Source: Candidatus Margulisiibacteriota bacterium (lineage in GTDB: Bacteria > Margulisbacteria > WOR-1 > XYC2-FULL-46-14 > JAHJBW01). Taken from it: a stretch of 6,012 bases of DNA. Below the pieces are notes generated by a model that saw nothing but the letters and a program-made list of their open reading frames with translations, ran no database searches and had not been told where the DNA came from. The position numbers were made by a program, and so were the translations under genes. The stretch is from NCBI GenBank assembly GCA_018813405.1, contig JAHJBW010000187.1:1-6012 (forward strand). The letters are read 5' to 3'. This document shows, piece after piece, positions 1 to 6,012 of the stretch (positions within the stretch are counted from its first letter, which is position 1; each line of letters begins with the position of its first letter).

Positions 1-1123
1 CGATGTCTCGGTCATTACTAGAGTGCCGCGCTACAATGTTGCCGACGGCACAGAGCTTGATAAAGTCCCTGCCTTTGAAGAAATGTCCGGGGTTAATGTA
101 TATCGCTATCAAACACCGCCGCTTGCCCGCGATATTCCTTTAGTTCGCGGACTTGAGCATTTTATTATTGCTCTGGTCTTCTTTTTTGCCGGACTTAAAC
201 TTGGTGATTTTGACGTCATTCTGGTGTATTCTCCGCCACTGCCGCTTGGTATTACAGGGTTTTTCCTCGGAAAGGTCAAAGGGTGCCCGGTAGTGGTTAA
301 TATCCAGGATCTTTATCCTCAGACTGTCATAGACCTGGGACTATTGAAAAACCCAGCACTGATTAAAATATCCAAAATGATAGAACAATTTATCTATAAA
401 AATTCAAATGCCGTTACCGTTCATTCAGAAGGCAATCATCAATATGTTCTATCTCAGGGCTCTGCAAAAGAAAATACTTATATTGTGCATAACTGGGTGG
501 ATACTGATTTGATCAGGCCTGCTCAAAAAGAAAATCCTTTTTCCATCCAGTACGGGCTCAAGGATAAGTTTGTGGTTTCTTTTGCGGGGGTAATGGGTTT
601 TGCACAAGGGTTAAATGTTGTTATCGAAGCTGCCGAGATTTTAAAGGACAAAAAGGAGATCGTGTTTGTTTTGGTGGGGGATGGGGTGAAAAGACCTGAA
701 ATTGTGGAACAGGCCAGACAGCTTGGCCTTGCCAATGTACTGTTCGTTAAGACCGTTCCCAGGTCAGATTATCCTCAAATACTTCACGCATCAGATGTTT
801 GCCTGGTAACGCTTTCAAAGTCGCTGGTCACGCCCGTTGTGCCAGGGAAGCTGTTATCAATTATGGCGGCCGGCAGGCCGGTCATAACCAGTTTGCCGCT
901 GGAAGGGGACACTCCCAAGATTGTGCAGGGGTCAGGTTGTGGTATTTCTGTACCGCCAGAAGACCCTGCGGCGCTTGCTGAAGCCGTACTTAAATTGTAT
1001 AATAATAAAGAACTGGCTGAAAATATGGGGGAAAATGGCAGAAAAGCCGCCGAAGAACTTTTCTCCAGAACAGCCTGTGTTTCAAGGTATGGGCAAATAT
1101 TCTCGGAGCTGATAACCAAATAA
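1..1123 (+). CDS. GT4-type glycosyltransferase, WbuB-like (5' end outside window)
   Basis: Predicted cytosolic or membrane-associated glycosyltransferase that moves a sugar from a nucleotide donor onto a lipid-linked glycan. The frame is open to the left edge (first full codon at position 2). The GTG at 23 is not the start, because the residues before it (DVSVITR) continue into VPRYNV, which resembles the VITxxPxY strand near the N-terminus of WbuB-type enzymes. About 373 residues are visible and perhaps 20-30 are missing. Seen: a hydrophobic stretch (158-202), which in these GT-B enzymes often mediates membrane contact; the QDLYP motif (305-319) typical of the family; VGDG in the nucleotide-binding C-terminal half (674-685); and the PGKLLSIMAAGRPVI donor-site segment (842-886). 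In that segment a Ser stands where many GT4 members have Glu. The family assignment is firm. Donor, acceptor and linkage cannot be read from sequence. Its stop overlaps the next start, which supports an operon. Confidence 0.9.
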   Translation, partial: DVSVITRVPRYNVADGTELDKVPAFEEMSGVNVYRYQTPPLARDIPLVRGLEHFIIALVFFFAGLKLGDFDVILVYSPPLPLGITGFFLGKVKGCPVVVNIQDLYPQTVIDLGLLKNPALIKISKMIEQFIYKNSNAVTVHSEGNHQYVLSQGSAKENTYIVHNWVDTDLIRPAQKENPFSIQYGLKDKFVVSFAGVMGFAQGLNVVIEAAEILKDKKEIVFVLVGDGVKRPEIVEQARQLGLANVLFVKTVPRSDYPQILHASDVCLVTLSKSLVTPVVPGKLLSIMAAGRPVITSLPLEGDTPKIVQGSGCGISVPPEDPAALAEAVLKLYNNKELAENMGENGRKAAEELFSRTACVSRYGQIFSELITK

Positions 1124-1125
1124 TG
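1121..1125 (+). other. TAATG stop/start overlap
   Basis: The TAA of the glycosyltransferase and the ATG of the following epimerase share one base. The nearest purine-rich element is GGAG at 1105-1108, 14 nt before the ATG, which is further than usual. Initiation is therefore probably coupled to termination of the upstream gene. Confidence 0.7.
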
Positions 1126-2163
1126 ACAGATTCATTTTTGAGATATAAAGGCAAAAAAATATTGGTCACGGGTGGGGCAGGCGCCATTGGCAGTAATCTT
1201 GTTAGGGTGCTGGCAGAATACGGGGCAGAAGTGACGATACTCGATGATTTCTCATCTGCCGAACGGTGGAACGTTCCCTCATACAGGAATATTCTCCTGG
1301 TGGAAGGTGATATAACGGACGAGATCATGCTCAAGCGCGTTTTCTTTGAAAAGCCTCAATATATCTTTCATTTGGCCGCTTTCTTCGCTAACCAGAATTC
1401 GCTTGACCATCCCGAGAAAGATCTAAAGGTTAACGGGTTTGGCACCTTAAAGCTTCTGGAATATGCGCAATTTACCGGCGTGGAACGGTTTGTCTATGCG
1501 TCTTCCGGTTGTTCAATATACGGTTGCCAGGCTCCCTTGCCGTTAAGGGAAGAATTCATGTCCATGCATCTAACCACTCCGTATCAGATCACCAAGATGC
1601 TGGGCGAGCTTTACTGTAATTTCTTCCATCACCACTATGAAGTGCCAGTGGTAAAGGCCAGGTTCTTCAACTCTTATGGTCCGGGCGAGATCCCGGGGCA
1701 ATACCGAAATGTCATACCCAACTTCATCTACTGGGCCATGAAGGGTCAGCCCCTGCCCATAACCGGCACCGGTGAAGCCACTCGCGACTTCACCTACGTT
1801 GGCGATATCGTAAACGGCTTGCTGGCGGCAGGGCTCGAAGACAAGGCCATTGGAGAAGAATTCAATCTTGCATCGGAAAGAGAGACCAGGATAATCGACC
1901 TGGCCAACATGATCAACCAGATAGTCGGCAATACTGCTGGCGTTCTTACCGCACCCAAAAGAAAATGGGACACCAAAAGCCGTTTGCTGGCCTCGGTTGA
2001 CAAGGCTCGGAGGCTTATTGGCTATGAACCCAACACCCCGTTCGATATTGGTCTAAAGAACACTATTGCCTGGTTCGAAGAGAATTGGGATAAGATCGAA
2101 AATTGCGCCAGATTTGCGCCGGGTGCGTCCGCGGCTGTCAAATCGTATATTACTAATAAGTAA
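1123..2163 (+). CDS. NAD-dependent nucleotide-sugar epimerase/dehydratase (extended SDR)
   Basis: Predicted cytosolic extended short-chain dehydrogenase/reductase of 346 residues, the normal size for the group, acting on a nucleotide-activated sugar through a 4-keto intermediate. Seen: Rossmann motif TGGAGAIG (Gly17, Gly20, Gly23); acidic residues at the end of strand 2 (LDD, 40-42), which favour NAD over NADP; HLAA (83-86); the NGFGT segment (104-108); a Ser pair in the active-site loop (127-128, SSGCSIYG); catalytic YxxxK as Tyr154-QIT-Lys158; FNSYGPGE (182-189); and RDFTYVGD (221-228) in the substrate domain. All catalytic elements look intact. The C-terminal tail after about residue 322 looks unrelated to catalysis. 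The loop wording resembles UDP-glucose 4-epimerase, dTDP-glucose 4,6-dehydratase and UDP-glucuronate decarboxylase relatives, so the precise reaction is open. It sits between a glycosyltransferase and the lipid-carrier transferase, consistent with supplying a sugar donor. Confidence 0.88.
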   Translation: MTDSFLRYKGKKILVTGGAGAIGSNLVRVLAEYGAEVTILDDFSSAERWNVPSYRNILLVEGDITDEIMLKRVFFEKPQYIFHLAAFFANQNSLDHPEKDLKVNGFGTLKLLEYAQFTGVERFVYASSGCSIYGCQAPLPLREEFMSMHLTTPYQITKMLGELYCNFFHHHYEVPVVKARFFNSYGPGEIPGQYRNVIPNFIYWAMKGQPLPITGTGEATRDFTYVGDIVNGLLAAGLEDKAIGEEFNLASERETRIIDLANMINQIVGNTAGVLTAPKRKWDTKSRLLASVDKARRLIGYEPNTPFDIGLKNTIAWFEENWDKIENCARFAPGASAAVKSYITNK

Positions 2164-2175
2164 TTTTATTATTTT

Positions 2176-3213
2176 ATGAACTCAATTATTATATTTGCAA
2201 CAGCAATCTTACTTGCGCTTATTGCTACTCCGCTCGCAAAAAAGATCTCCAATAAATTTGATATCCTAGATAAGCCGGGATACAGAAAGCTTCACTCTTC
2301 TCCAATCCCGCTCCTGGGTGGTCTGGCTATTTTCATTCCGTTCCTGATATGCTCGGTAGTTTTTCTGTATTTTTATGAGAGTAATTTCTGGGTCATCTTG
2401 TTCGGCTTTCTATTTGTGTGTTTTGGGTTGATCGACGATAAGGGGATTAAAGTCCGGGCCCGCATAAAGATATGGTCCCATCTTTTGTTCTCTGCTTTTT
2501 TCGTAATTACCACTGGAATAGAGTTTGCTCTGTTCAGCTCTCAATTGGTCAACTTGATATTGACCGCCTGTTTTATCACTTTTATGACCAACTCTTTTAA
2601 TATGTTGGACGGCATGGACGGTTTGCTGGGCGGCATATGTGCTATCGCTTCCTTCTTTTTCCTAATTCTTGCCTATAAGAGCGGACAGACAGACCTGATA
2701 GTTTTGTCCCTTATAGTAATGGGCTCCTGCCTTGGCTTCTTGAAGTATAATTTCAATCCAGCGAGCATCTTTCTGGGCGAAGCTGGCAGTACATTTCTCG
2801 GGTATATTATGGCTGTAATGGCCCTCAAGCTCAATGTATTAAGCCTCTGGGGCGTGGCACTGGCTTTGCATATAGACCGCATCCAATATATATCATTCCT
2901 TATTCCTCTGATCGTTCTCGGGATCCCTATCTTTGATACTTTTTTCGTATTTTTAAATCGCTATTTCAACAGGGTAAAGCTGAGCAAGCCCGGGAAGGAC
3001 CATTCCCATCACAGGATACACCTCTGGGGGCTTTCACAAAAAAATACGGTCATGACGCTCTATGCCGTCCAGTTCGTTCTGGGCGCGATCGCTGTTATCA
3101 TGGTCAATGCGACAACGCTTCAGTTCTTCGCATTGCTGGCTATTGTGGCTACCATCGCCCTTTTTTCATGGTTTTTCCTGCGCTCGGTAGAGGTCTACGA
3201 CTCTGTGATATAA
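2176..3213 (+). CDS. Polyprenyl-phosphate sugar-1-phosphate transferase (WecA/TagO/MraY superfamily)
   Basis: Integral membrane enzyme predicted to transfer a (HexNAc-)1-phosphate from a UDP-sugar to undecaprenyl phosphate or a similar polyprenyl phosphate, the first membrane step of glycan assembly. It has 345 residues, the usual length, with about ten hydrophobic segments by eye. Seen: DKPGYRKLH plus P-LLGG (32-49) on the first cytosolic loop; GLIDD (84-88), the Mg-binding Asp pair; NSFNMLDGMDG (139-149), the NxxNxxDG element; FLGEAGS (199-205); DTFFVFLNR (254-262); and DHSHHRIH (275-282), the His-rich last loop. The FLGE motif has Glu202 where the family normally has Asp. The start is the first ATG after the upstream stop and leads straight into a membrane helix, but its A/T-rich leader has no Shine-Dalgarno. 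The HHR and NxxNxxDG wording fits WecA/TagO-like enzymes better than true MraY, as does the polysaccharide gene context. Confidence 0.92.
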   Translation: MNSIIIFATAILLALIATPLAKKISNKFDILDKPGYRKLHSSPIPLLGGLAIFIPFLICSVVFLYFYESNFWVILFGFLFVCFGLIDDKGIKVRARIKIWSHLLFSAFFVITTGIEFALFSSQLVNLILTACFITFMTNSFNMLDGMDGLLGGICAIASFFFLILAYKSGQTDLIVLSLIVMGSCLGFLKYNFNPASIFLGEAGSTFLGYIMAVMALKLNVLSLWGVALALHIDRIQYISFLIPLIVLGIPIFDTFFVFLNRYFNRVKLSKPGKDHSHHRIHLWGLSQKNTVMTLYAVQFVLGAIAVIMVNATTLQFFALLAIVATIALFSWFFLRSVEVYDSVI

Positions 3214-3214
3214 T
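3206..3214 (+). promoter_or_regulatory. Candidate internal promoter, extended -10
   Basis: TGATATAAT matches the TGnTATAAT extended -10 of housekeeping sigma factors exactly and overlaps the stop codon of the membrane transferase gene (TAA at 3211-3213). At a 17-nt spacer the -35 position reads GGTAGA (3186-3191), a poor match, which an extended -10 can tolerate. Transcription would start near 3221, giving a very short leader that begins at the Shine-Dalgarno. A/T-rich chance matches are common, so this remains a candidate. Confidence 0.3.
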
Positions 3215-3220
3215 TAATCA

Positions 3221-3226
3221 AGGAGG
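3221..3226 (+). promoter_or_regulatory. Consensus Shine-Dalgarno AGGAGG
   Basis: A perfect AGGAGG sits 9 nt before the ATG at 3236 and fixes that start. It is the only consensus ribosome-binding site in the window, and it lies in the longest intergenic gap (22 nt). This suggests that the downstream gene is translated independently of its upstream neighbour. Confidence 0.85.
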
Positions 3227-3235
3227 ACGAATTTA

Positions 3236-4225
3236 ATGCAGCGCGACAGGATATTGGTTACGGGGGGCTCCGGTTTTATCGGCACTAACATGGTTGATTT
3301 TTTATTAAGGCAGGGCAAATATGAGGTCTTGAACCTTGATAATCGCTTTCCCAGGAACAAGGAGCATGTTCATCTTTATAAGCCATGCGATGTGCTTGAT
3401 GCCCAGCGTTTGGCAAAGCTTGTTAAGGATTTCTCTCCAACACATGTTGTGCATCTGGCGGCCCGCTGCGGACTTGACGATTCAAAACTTGACATATATG
3501 CGGCCAACATGGAAGGCGTGCAGAACATGATAGATGCCCTAAGAAATGTCCCGACAGTTGAAAGGGTTATCTTTACTTCCACTTTGTTGGTAGCTGAAAT
3601 GGGATATGTTCCCAAGCATGATACCGACTATCGTCCCACGACCATGTATGGCAGAAGTAAGGTTGAGGGTGAAAAGATAGTACGCGCCCAAAAAGACCTC
3701 CCTTTTGCCTGGACCATCATCAGGCCCATCTCCATCTGGGGTCCGTGGGGAGAAGAGCCCTACATCAACCTGTTTAGATCCATTGCCGGGGGATGGTATT
3801 TCCATGTTGGCAGCGGCCATTTCAAAAGGTCGCTTGGCTATGTGGAAAATTCCGTTTATCAGATACACGGACTGCTTACCGCGCCGCGGGAAAAAGTAGA
3901 CCGCAAAACAATGTATGTTGCCGACAACGATCCCGCAGACCTTTACGATTTTGCCGCCATTGTGAAAGAGATCACAAAAGCCAGAAATATTCCCCGTCTT
4001 CCTCTTCCGATGGTCAAGCTTGTTGCCAGGACAGGGGACATCCTGAAATCCTTTGGTTGGAGCAGGGTCCCTTTGACCAGCTTCCGTCTCAAAAATATTT
4101 GCACAGAATACATTTTTGATATGTCCCCTATAATGAGCGTTTCAGGTCCACTTCCCTACGATCTAAAAACTGGCATAGAACGCACAATAACCTGGCTTCG
4201 CAATGCCGGGGAATTAAAAAAATAA
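3236..4225 (+). CDS. NAD-dependent epimerase/dehydratase, 3-beta-HSD-like extended SDR
   Basis: Predicted cytosolic extended SDR of 329 residues that oxidises, reduces or epimerises a nucleotide sugar. Seen: TGGSGFIG Rossmann motif (Gly10, Gly13, Gly16); Asp35 at the end of strand 2, favouring NAD; HLAARCG (73-79); the active-site loop FTSTLLVAE (113-121); catalytic YxxxK as Tyr138-GRS-Lys142; and the IIRPISIWGPWG segment (161-172). RSLGYVENSVYQI (198-210) and the long C-terminal substrate domain resemble the 3-beta-hydroxysteroid dehydrogenase/isomerase-like branch found in many polysaccharide clusters, rather than canonical GalE. There is no reason to think the substrate is a steroid. The start is fixed by a strong Shine-Dalgarno. 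It ends 4 nt before the next SDR, so the two are probably co-translated. The family is secure, the substrate unknown. Confidence 0.87.
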   Translation: MQRDRILVTGGSGFIGTNMVDFLLRQGKYEVLNLDNRFPRNKEHVHLYKPCDVLDAQRLAKLVKDFSPTHVVHLAARCGLDDSKLDIYAANMEGVQNMIDALRNVPTVERVIFTSTLLVAEMGYVPKHDTDYRPTTMYGRSKVEGEKIVRAQKDLPFAWTIIRPISIWGPWGEEPYINLFRSIAGGWYFHVGSGHFKRSLGYVENSVYQIHGLLTAPREKVDRKTMYVADNDPADLYDFAAIVKEITKARNIPRLPLPMVKLVARTGDILKSFGWSRVPLTSFRLKNICTEYIFDMSPIMSVSGPLPYDLKTGIERTITWLRNAGELKK

Positions 4226-4229
4226 AACC

Positions 4230-5153
4230 ATGAAGATACTGGTAACGGCCGGATCCGGCTTTATAGGCAGTCATTTAATAGACAAGCTATTGAATAATGG
4301 ACATGAGGTCGTAAACCTTGACAGGATACCTTCAAAATACCCCTCAAAGGCCAAATTTGTCCAGGGCGATATTCTTGACCTGGACTCGCTGGTAAAGACC
4401 TGCCAGGGTATAGACTATATTTATCATCTTGCCGCCGAAGCCAATGTTGACCGCATGATCAAGGATCCCATCTTCTCCACCAGGATCAATGTCATGGGAA
4501 CCCTGAACATCCTTGAGGCGGCCCGCAGGAACAACTGCAAAAGGGTTTTGCTGGCTTCTACCAGCTGGATATACGCTAACACCCCGGAAACAAAAGTGGA
4601 CGAAGAAACCCGCCTTTTTCCTCCTTTTCCCGACCACCTTTATGTTTCGGGCAAAATGGCGGCAGAGATGTTTCTTATCAATTATCAAAAGCATTTCGCC
4701 GTCCCATACACCATTATGCGCTTTGATGTTTCTTTTGGCCCGCGCTCAAAACCGGAGACGGTCAACCATATCTTTCTGCGCCGTGCTTTCAATGGCGAAC
4801 CCATAGTTATACATGGAAGCGGAGAACATTACCGACAGTTCATATATATAGATGATCTGGTGGACGGATGCGTCGCCTGCCTAAAACCCGAGGCCGAGAA
4901 CGAAATATTTAGCTTCAGCGGCGCTGAGCAGATCTCTATAATCGAGATCGCCGAGAACATTAAGAAATTACTTCCAGAAATGAATGTTTCCATCGAATTT
5001 CAGCCTGCCAGAAAAGCGGACTATCCCGGCAAAATGATCGACCCTTCAAAAGCCCAAAGAATACTTGGCTGGAAGCCAAATAACACCTATTATGCCGGTT
5101 TGGCCAAATATATAGCATGGTTCAAGGACCATGAGCTATGTTATAATAAATAA
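4230..5153 (+). CDS. NAD-dependent nucleotide-sugar epimerase, UDP-glucose 4-epimerase-like (extended SDR)
   Basis: Predicted cytosolic extended SDR of 307 residues, complete and near the family norm. Seen: Rossmann motif TAGSGFIGSH (6-15), in which Ala7 replaces the first Gly of GxxGxxG while Gly10 and Gly13 remain; Asp31 at the end of strand 2; HLAAEANVD (66-74); INVMGTLN (86-93); an active-site loop ASTSWIY (109-115); catalytic YxxxK as Tyr138-VSG-Lys142; RFDVSFGP (164-171); HGSGEHYRQFIYIDDL (195-210), with Gln203 where Asp is commonest; and a C-terminal SKAQRILGWKP (273-283), the usual SDR epimerase ending. It lies 4 nt after the previous SDR with no Shine-Dalgarno of its own, so translation probably depends on the upstream gene. 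The catalytic residues are present, and cofactor binding is expected despite Ala7. The sugar substrate cannot be assigned. Confidence 0.88.
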   Translation: MKILVTAGSGFIGSHLIDKLLNNGHEVVNLDRIPSKYPSKAKFVQGDILDLDSLVKTCQGIDYIYHLAAEANVDRMIKDPIFSTRINVMGTLNILEAARRNNCKRVLLASTSWIYANTPETKVDEETRLFPPFPDHLYVSGKMAAEMFLINYQKHFAVPYTIMRFDVSFGPRSKPETVNHIFLRRAFNGEPIVIHGSGEHYRQFIYIDDLVDGCVACLKPEAENEIFSFSGAEQISIIEIAENIKKLLPEMNVSIEFQPARKADYPGKMIDPSKAQRILGWKPNNTYYAGLAKYIAWFKDHELCYNK

Positions 5154-5156
5154 GTG
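5151..5156 (+). other. TAAGTG abutting stop and start
   Basis: The epimerase stop TAA is followed at once by the GTG of the oxidoreductase, in the same reading frame. No ATG, GTG or TTG lies between this GTG and the Rossmann strand that must belong to the protein. No Shine-Dalgarno is visible, so the ribosome probably reinitiates after terminating. Confidence 0.65.
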
Positions 5157-6012
5157 AAAAAGACCTCGAATACAGTAAAAAAGATAGTTATCGTTGGCGC
5201 TGGGCCTATAGGCTGTTATTGCGGTCAACTGCTCAAGGAATACGGCTTTGACCCGCTCATTCTGGAAGAACATGCCGAAGTAGGCAAGCCTGTATCCTGT
5301 GCCGGGATAGTGGGCAAAAACGTTTTTGATGATATGCAGATGGCGGTCTCAAAAGATTCCATTATCAACACCATCGATGGCGCCAAAATATCTTATGACA
5401 CTTCCGCCTTTTTGCTTAAGAGGCCTGGCGTTGCCTATATAATAGATCGTGAGAAGTTTGACAAGAACCTTAGCAAGGGTTTGCGCATAGAATACAACAC
5501 CCGGTTCCTGGAAGTTCATAAAGAAGGCCCGGGTTATACTCTCACGACCTCCAATGGTGAATACTATGCTGATGTGGTCATAGGTGCTGACGGCCCAAAC
5601 TCCAGGGTCAGAAAAGCTTTTGCCTTTGCCTCTAACATGAAGCTCTATAAGGGTCTTCAGTATCGCATTAAACACGAGATAGCGGACAAGGACAGGGTAG
5701 AGGTCAGCTATGAAAAACCTTTTTCGCTTTTTACCTGGCTTATTCCAGAAGGTAATGGCATCATCCGTATCGGCACCATTTCAGACCGTCCCCTGCAACA
5801 GATCGAGGATTTTATCAAAAGAAAAGATCTGGCCGACAAAGAGATCGTTGAAAAAAATTCCGGCCCCATTCCCATTGGCACCTGTCAGATGATAAAGAAC
5901 AATTCCGTGGCGCTGGTGGGTGATGCCGCCTGTCAAATAAAGCCCATAACTTCAGGTGGGATATACTATGGCATGAAGTCGGCCGAGATACTGGCCAGGG
6001 CTATTAAGGAAA
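5154..6012 (+). CDS. FAD-dependent oxidoreductase, geranylgeranyl reductase family (3' end outside window)
   Basis: The frame stays open from the GTG at 5154 to the right edge, giving 286 residues; family members are commonly near 350-450. Seen: the FAD-binding GAGPIG (15-20, after strand KKIVIV) with Glu38-Glu39 at the end of strand 2; GKPVSCAG (45-52), matching the conserved Cys-containing segment after the Rossmann fold; IDREKFDK (97-104); GADGPNSRVR (144-153), the second FAD motif; FTWLIP followed eight residues later by Gly207, close to the YxWxFP-x7-8-GxG element described for archaeal geranylgeranyl reductases; and GDAACQIKPITSGGI (256-270), the third FAD motif with the family-style P-T-GGI. 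Known relatives hydrogenate isoprenoid chains: archaeal lipids, dolichol, menaquinone, and the phytyl chain of chlorophyll. The substrate here is unknown. Some sequences annotated in this family may act on other substrates. It is the last visible gene of the operon and abuts the upstream epimerase. Confidence 0.85.
   Translation, partial: MKKTSNTVKKIVIVGAGPIGCYCGQLLKEYGFDPLILEEHAEVGKPVSCAGIVGKNVFDDMQMAVSKDSIINTIDGAKISYDTSAFLLKRPGVAYIIDREKFDKNLSKGLRIEYNTRFLEVHKEGPGYTLTTSNGEYYADVVIGADGPNSRVRKAFAFASNMKLYKGLQYRIKHEIADKDRVEVSYEKPFSLFTWLIPEGNGIIRIGTISDRPLQQIEDFIKRKDLADKEIVEKNSGPIPIGTCQMIKNNSVALVGDAACQIKPITSGGIYYGMKSAEILARAIKE

Larger units (their letters stand above)
1..6012 (+). other. Polysaccharide biosynthesis operon (interior part)
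   Basis: Six genes share one strand with gaps between a 1-nt overlap and 22 nt, and none of the gaps has room for a stem-loop terminator. The shared theme of donor-sugar synthesis, lipid-carrier priming and glycosyl transfer supports one transcription unit that extends past both window edges. A secondary promoter before 3236 is possible. Confidence 0.7.

Noticed and set aside
23..25. GTG as start codon of the first glycosyltransferase
   Set aside because: The frame is open upstream to the window edge and the preceding codons encode a plausible N-terminal strand (DVSVITR) of the same fold.
868..883. GGCCGG repeated twice with a 2-nt spacer, possible hairpin or binding site
   Set aside because: It falls within the conserved AAGRPV codons of the glycosyltransferase and is explained by Ala/Gly/Arg/Pro codon composition.
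842..886. Ser in place of Glu in the GT4 donor-site segment as a sign of inactivity
   Set aside because: I believe WbuB-type enzymes vary at this position, so it is not good evidence of a defect without an alignment.
784..1334. Minus-strand open frames at 784-1119 and 990-1334
   Set aside because: They lie opposite well-supported genes, have Ser/Leu/Pro-rich shadow composition and no recognisable motif.
2150..2178. A/T-rich junction as a possible terminator
   Set aside because: There is a T-rich run but no stable stem-loop before it, and the next gene begins within 12 nt.
3376..4119. Overlapping short frames on both strands within the second SDR (for example 3539-3868 minus and 3793-4119 plus)
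   Set aside because: They sit inside a gene with intact Rossmann and YxxxK motifs and show no domain features of their own.
4344..4694. 116-residue minus-strand frame inside the third SDR
   Set aside because: It is antisense to an intact SDR, with no ribosome-binding site or motif.
5334..5336. ATG as an alternative start for the oxidoreductase
   Set aside because: It would remove the FAD-binding GAGPIG motif and the conserved Cys segment, so the GTG at 5154 is needed.
5349..5892. Minus-strand frame 5349-5675 and short plus frame 5710-5892
   Set aside because: Both fall inside the oxidoreductase frame, whose FAD motifs run through the region in a single continuous frame.

Overview
The window carries six genes, all on the + strand and almost end to end. 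The gaps are a 1-nt overlap, then 12, 22, 4 and 0 nt. It reads as an interior slice of one operon for cell-surface polysaccharide (O-antigen, capsule or exopolysaccharide type), because the first and last genes are both cut by the window edges. Every base lies in or within about 20 nt of a gene. I see no RNA gene, mobile element, CRISPR array or terminator.

From left to right the layout is: (1) the C-terminal bulk of a GT4-type glycosyltransferase of the WbuB-like kind; (2) an extended SDR, NAD-dependent nucleotide-sugar epimerase/dehydratase; (3) an integral-membrane polyprenyl-phosphate sugar-1-phosphate transferase of the WecA/TagO/MraY superfamily; (4) a second extended SDR, closer to the 3-beta-HSD-like branch; (5) a third extended SDR of the UDP-glucose 4-epimerase-like kind; (6) a 3'-truncated FAD-dependent oxidoreductase of the geranylgeranyl reductase family, starting with GTG directly after the stop of gene 5.

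The combined logic (inference): the SDRs tailor one or more nucleotide sugars, the membrane transferase loads the first sugar phosphate onto a polyprenyl phosphate on the inner face of the membrane, and the glycosyltransferase extends the lipid-linked glycan. The geranylgeranyl-reductase-like enzyme is the unexpected member. One testable idea is that it hydrogenates the polyprenyl carrier, or another isoprenoid, used with this glycan.

The organism is probably an uncultured bacterium of moderate G+C content. The membrane transferase has the bacterial WecA/TagO style of motifs, but the window holds no taxonomic marker and an archaeal origin is not strictly excluded. Only one gene has a consensus Shine-Dalgarno sequence. 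The others start by stop/start overlap, by direct abutment, or from A/T-rich leaders. A candidate internal extended -10 promoter lies just before the gene with the strong Shine-Dalgarno.
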